From NCBI GenBank assembly GCA_910584065.1, contig CAJTZN010000009.1, positions 23,869 through 87,868 of the forward strand: a stretch of 64,000 nt of DNA. The letters run 5' to 3'. Below are positions 61,580 to 64,000 of the stretch, in pieces (the stretch's first letter is position 1; every line of letters starts with the position of its first letter). Made by a program: the position numbers and the translations under genes. Below the pieces are notes generated by a model. The model was not told the origin of the DNA. It worked only from the letters and a program-made list of their open reading frames with translations, and searched no databases. The stretch comes from an uncultured Eubacterium sp. (lineage in GTDB: Bacteria > Bacillota > Clostridia > Lachnospirales > Lachnospiraceae).

Positions 61580-62887
61580 GTGATCTGGAATAGAGTGTGT
61601 CAGTATGTGGAATACGCGGGTGGGTATTTCATGCTGAAACTGGCGCGGACGCTCCTGCTTTCGCTGTTTCTGATGCTCCTGCTTCTGCTGTTGCGGAAAA
61701 TGTGGGATGTTTTCGGCAGAACGGGAAATGCGGCGGGGCGTCTGTATGGGAAGGCCTGTATGTGGCTCGTGCTGCTGCCGGTTCCGTTTCTCGGAGGGTT
61801 GAAGCTTTCCTTTGAACATTTTCATTTAAGGAATCGTCTGTATGCCGTAATGTATGAGTGTATTGCCGCGTATCCGATCGTGCCGATACTCTATTTTTCC
61901 GGCATGGTCGTTGTGGCGCTCGTCTTCTTCATCCGGAAACGCAAACTCCGCGCGTGGGTGAGGCGGCTTCCGCTGTACCAGGGGCCTTTGCCGGATGGCT
62001 GCGGCAGGAGGTTTCGGCCGGATGTTCGCATCCGGACAACGACGCAGTTTATCACGCCGTTTACAACGGGGGTATTCCGGCCGGTTATCGTACTGCCGGA
62101 GTATATGTTTGAGCAGTTTGACGGGCAGGAACTCAGGGCGGTGCTGGCGCATGAGTACTGCCATATCCGGCGGGGGCATCTTCTCGTGTATGTGATATTG
62201 GACCTGTTGCGGATCCTTTGGTATATCAATCCCCTCGCGCATGTCTGTGCGCGGATCGTAAAAAATGATCTGGAGTTGATCTGCGATCATGAAGTGATCC
62301 AGAAACACGGTTATGATCCGGAACATTATGGCATGACGCTGCTGAAATCCATCGCGTTTGTGGAGAAGGAACCGGAGGGAGTGCCCGCCTTTTTCCGCGA
62401 AACTTCATTTTCGGTCATGAAAAAACGGATGAGGTCGATCGCCCGTTACCGGGCATATCCGAAACGTCAGATGCGGATGCTCTATGTTTTTTCCGGCATT
62501 GTCCTGATCGTTCTTTCTGTGGCTGGCTATGTGGCTTCCTATCCCGCATATACGCCGTTTGGGGGGTATGCCCTCTACAGTATGGATGGCACGAAGAGGA
62601 TCATCGGGGAAAATGAGGCGTTCAATGCGGCGGTCGAGGAGAGTGACGCCGGCCTGATCGTGGATAACCGCAAGGTTAAGGAACTTCTCGAGGACGCCGA
62701 AATATATAATGATAAGGGGGAGTACTGGATTTATTACGGCGGATATATGAAAATGCCGGGAATCGGCGGTGGCGGCGATCTGCTGTATTATAACACGGCC
62801 AGTGTGCCGGAGGGTAAGTCGCTGCTGCCTTACAACGAAACGGACCGCTGGTCCGACTGTTTTGAATGGGTGCTTCAGCATATGTAA
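61580..62887 (+). CDS. BlaR1/MecR1-like M56 metalloprotease sensor
   Basis: The protein has 435 residues from GTG 61580, with GGAGGTG 7 nt upstream. Membrane segments lie near 15-35, 60-75 and 95-115. The zinc motif HEYCHIRRGH gives His191, Glu192 and His195, and LICDHEVI supplies the downstream acidic region. A late membrane helix (about 305-325) leads to an outer domain of only about 110 residues. BlaR1 and MecR1 carry a penicillin-binding sensor of about 240 residues there; this one has none, so it senses something else. With the BlaI gene upstream it forms a two-gene signalling unit. Confidence 0.9.
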   Translation: MIWNRVCQYVEYAGGYFMLKLARTLLLSLFLMLLLLLLRKMWDVFGRTGNAAGRLYGKACMWLVLLPVPFLGGLKLSFEHFHLRNRLYAVMYECIAAYPIVPILYFSGMVVVALVFFIRKRKLRAWVRRLPLYQGPLPDGCGRRFRPDVRIRTTTQFITPFTTGVFRPVIVLPEYMFEQFDGQELRAVLAHEYCHIRRGHLLVYVILDLLRILWYINPLAHVCARIVKNDLELICDHEVIQKHGYDPEHYGMTLLKSIAFVEKEPEGVPAFFRETSFSVMKKRMRSIARYRAYPKRQMRMLYVFSGIVLIVLSVAGYVASYPAYTPFGGYALYSMDGTKRIIGENEAFNAAVEESDAGLIVDNRKVKELLEDAEIYNDKGEYWIYYGGYMKMPGIGGGGDLLYYNTASVPEGKSLLPYNETDRWSDCFEWVLQHM

Positions 62888-62908
62888 CAGAAAGGAATGG
62901 TGATAAGT

Positions 62909-63934
62909 ATGGCACTTACGATACATGCAGGGAAGAGTGCAAACGGATTATTTGTAACAAATGAACATGCGTCGGCGAGACGCGCGGCGGAAAAAGCGCA
63001 GGGGGAGGGAAAGAGATCCTCGATCTTCGCGGGTGATCTGGGAGTCGGGCCGGATAAGATCCAGCTCAAACGCCAGCAGGCGCAGAAGCAGGCGATGAAA
63101 ATCGTCGGCGATACGTTTGCGGCTGAGAAAGAGATCGATCAGAGCATGACGGATATGGCAGACCGTCTTGATGCGCTGCAGAAAGAGGGGTATGAATACC
63201 ATAAGGATCTGGACCGGATCGCGGAAAAAAGAAATGGACTGCAGGAAAATTACGGCGTCACGGAAGACAGTGACGAACATGCTGATCTGGAACTATTGCG
63301 AAAAGAAAGAAAAGCAAATGAGCCGGGGTCAAATGTGACACTTGACTATGAAGAGACAAAACGGCTGGAAAAGATCCATGAAAAAGGACTGACCGGTTAT
63401 CAGACCGATATGCTTGAACTGGATGATCAGCAGGCTGTAAAAGAGAAAAATCTTTCTGAGACCGAGTCGCAGATTGAGAGTATCCGCGCGTCGTTAAATG
63501 ATACCGCCATTGAACGGCTGAAATCAAATCCGATGTTAGAGGCCCAGAAAGAGGCGGATAAGCTGATGGAAGCTGCCAACAAGGAAATTATCGGCGATCT
63601 TATGAACGAGAGCAAAGAGCATATCGAAGAGAAGATGGCGGAAGAGAAAGAAAAAGCGGAGAAGATTGCCGAGGAAAAAGAAGAGCAGGAAGAGAAGGAA
63701 GAGGCCGCAGAGGAGCGCAAGGCCGAGATGGAACAGTTCATCGAGGGTACGAAGCAGCAAGCCGAGGCGAAGAAGGAAGAACTTCCGAGCGAGCGGGATC
63801 AGGAGACGATGGCTTCTTACAATGATCCGAACAGTCAGGAAACGAAGGCGGCAAGGGAGATCGAGGAAATTCTGGATGAACTGAAACTGATCCAGGATGA
63901 TATCAAAGGCGCCGCTGTAGATGCTAATCTGTAG
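62909..63934 (+). CDS. Charged coiled-coil protein of unknown function
   Basis: The protein has 341 residues from ATG 62909. After a short N-terminal part (ALTIHAGKSANGLFVTNEHA) nearly the entire chain is Glu/Lys/Ala-rich helix. A very acidic and basic stretch near 235-265 is almost pure E/K/A. There is no signal peptide or membrane helix. It follows the M56 gene by 21 nt and may be its cotranscribed third gene. Long coiled coils can be structural or scaffold proteins, but no family was recognised. The remaining 66 bases of the window hold nothing that can be named. Confidence 0.75.
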   Translation: MALTIHAGKSANGLFVTNEHASARRAAEKAQGEGKRSSIFAGDLGVGPDKIQLKRQQAQKQAMKIVGDTFAAEKEIDQSMTDMADRLDALQKEGYEYHKDLDRIAEKRNGLQENYGVTEDSDEHADLELLRKERKANEPGSNVTLDYEETKRLEKIHEKGLTGYQTDMLELDDQQAVKEKNLSETESQIESIRASLNDTAIERLKSNPMLEAQKEADKLMEAANKEIIGDLMNESKEHIEEKMAEEKEKAEKIAEEKEEQEEKEEAAEERKAEMEQFIEGTKQQAEAKKEELPSERDQETMASYNDPNSQETKAAREIEEILDELKLIQDDIKGAAVDANL

Positions 63935-64000
63935 ATGTTAATCTGTGAGTAGTCTCGGAAAGTCAATGAAAAAATAATAAAAAATTATGCTGCATAAATG

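Overview
The window looks like chromosome of a spore-forming gut Firmicute, most likely a Lachnospiraceae (Clostridia) member. Supporting signs are two single-chain pyruvate:ferredoxin oxidoreductases, an intact spoIIGA-sigE sporulation operon, lysine-rich Ig-like (BIG2) modules on secreted glycan-active proteins, licD genes, a YtrA-type GntR/ABC pair, and strong AGGAGG ribosome binding sites with TTGACA/TATAAT promoters. No rRNA, tRNA, CRISPR array, prophage or insertion sequence was seen.

Layout. 1-1152: GntR regulator and ABC ATPase (cut by the window edge). 1181-20249: plant-glycan block: a secreted protein with two GH43-like propellers, PFOR 1, a large GH10 xylanase followed out of frame by an SGNH esterase, an AraC regulator, a broken GH115/esterase chimera and a GH28-type beta-helix enzyme. 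20348-28474: PFOR 2, asnS, asnA, an iron alcohol dehydrogenase and a sigma-like protein without region 4. 28511-31232: a 54-aa protein, a GT2/GtrA glycosyltransferase and a DUF3810 protein. 31447-32557: a lipoprotein remnant and a NYN/PIN protein. 32597-39380: surface-polysaccharide cluster (GT2, two licD, GT2, GT4, and a convergent O-antigen-polymerase-like gene with a long structured leader). 39456-39741: a compact type I toxin-antitoxin-like locus that no long open reading frame reveals. 39940-41801: hisD (with an internal deletion and an attenuator-like leader) and a cyclophilin. 41898-45629: an LRR pseudogene, an AlbA/Schlafen-like regulator and an LD-carboxypeptidase. 45680-48401: spoIIGA-sigE and a small BIG2 protein. 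48457-53922: lepA, hemW, purine nucleoside phosphorylase and an MTA/SAH-type deaminase. 54028-56420: a DUF262 plus AAA-ATPase operon, defence-like, with a tiny third ORF. 56462-63934: two tandem lipoproteins, a sodium:alanine symporter, a 17-bp tandem repeat, BlaI/BlaR1-type regulators and a charged coiled-coil protein.

How genes work together. The GH10, GH115, SGNH and GH28 enzymes would debranch and cut xylan and pectin outside the cell, and the PFORs would oxidise the resulting pyruvate. AsnS and AsnA both serve asparagine supply and charging. SpoIIGA would process pro-sigma-E. The GT/licD genes would build a phosphodiester-decorated surface glycan. PNP and the deaminase both act in nucleoside and methylthioadenosine salvage.

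A recurring theme is decay by small events. There are single-base frameshifts (12.62 kb, 16.41 kb, 42.31 kb), a deletion that looks mediated by a short direct repeat (17.85 kb), an apparent 60-residue in-frame loss in hisD (40.60 kb), and gene remnants at 31.5 and 39.75 kb. The most interesting candidates are the type I toxin/antisense pair, the DUF262/ATPase/small-ORF operon, the hisD leader and the lipoprotein family.
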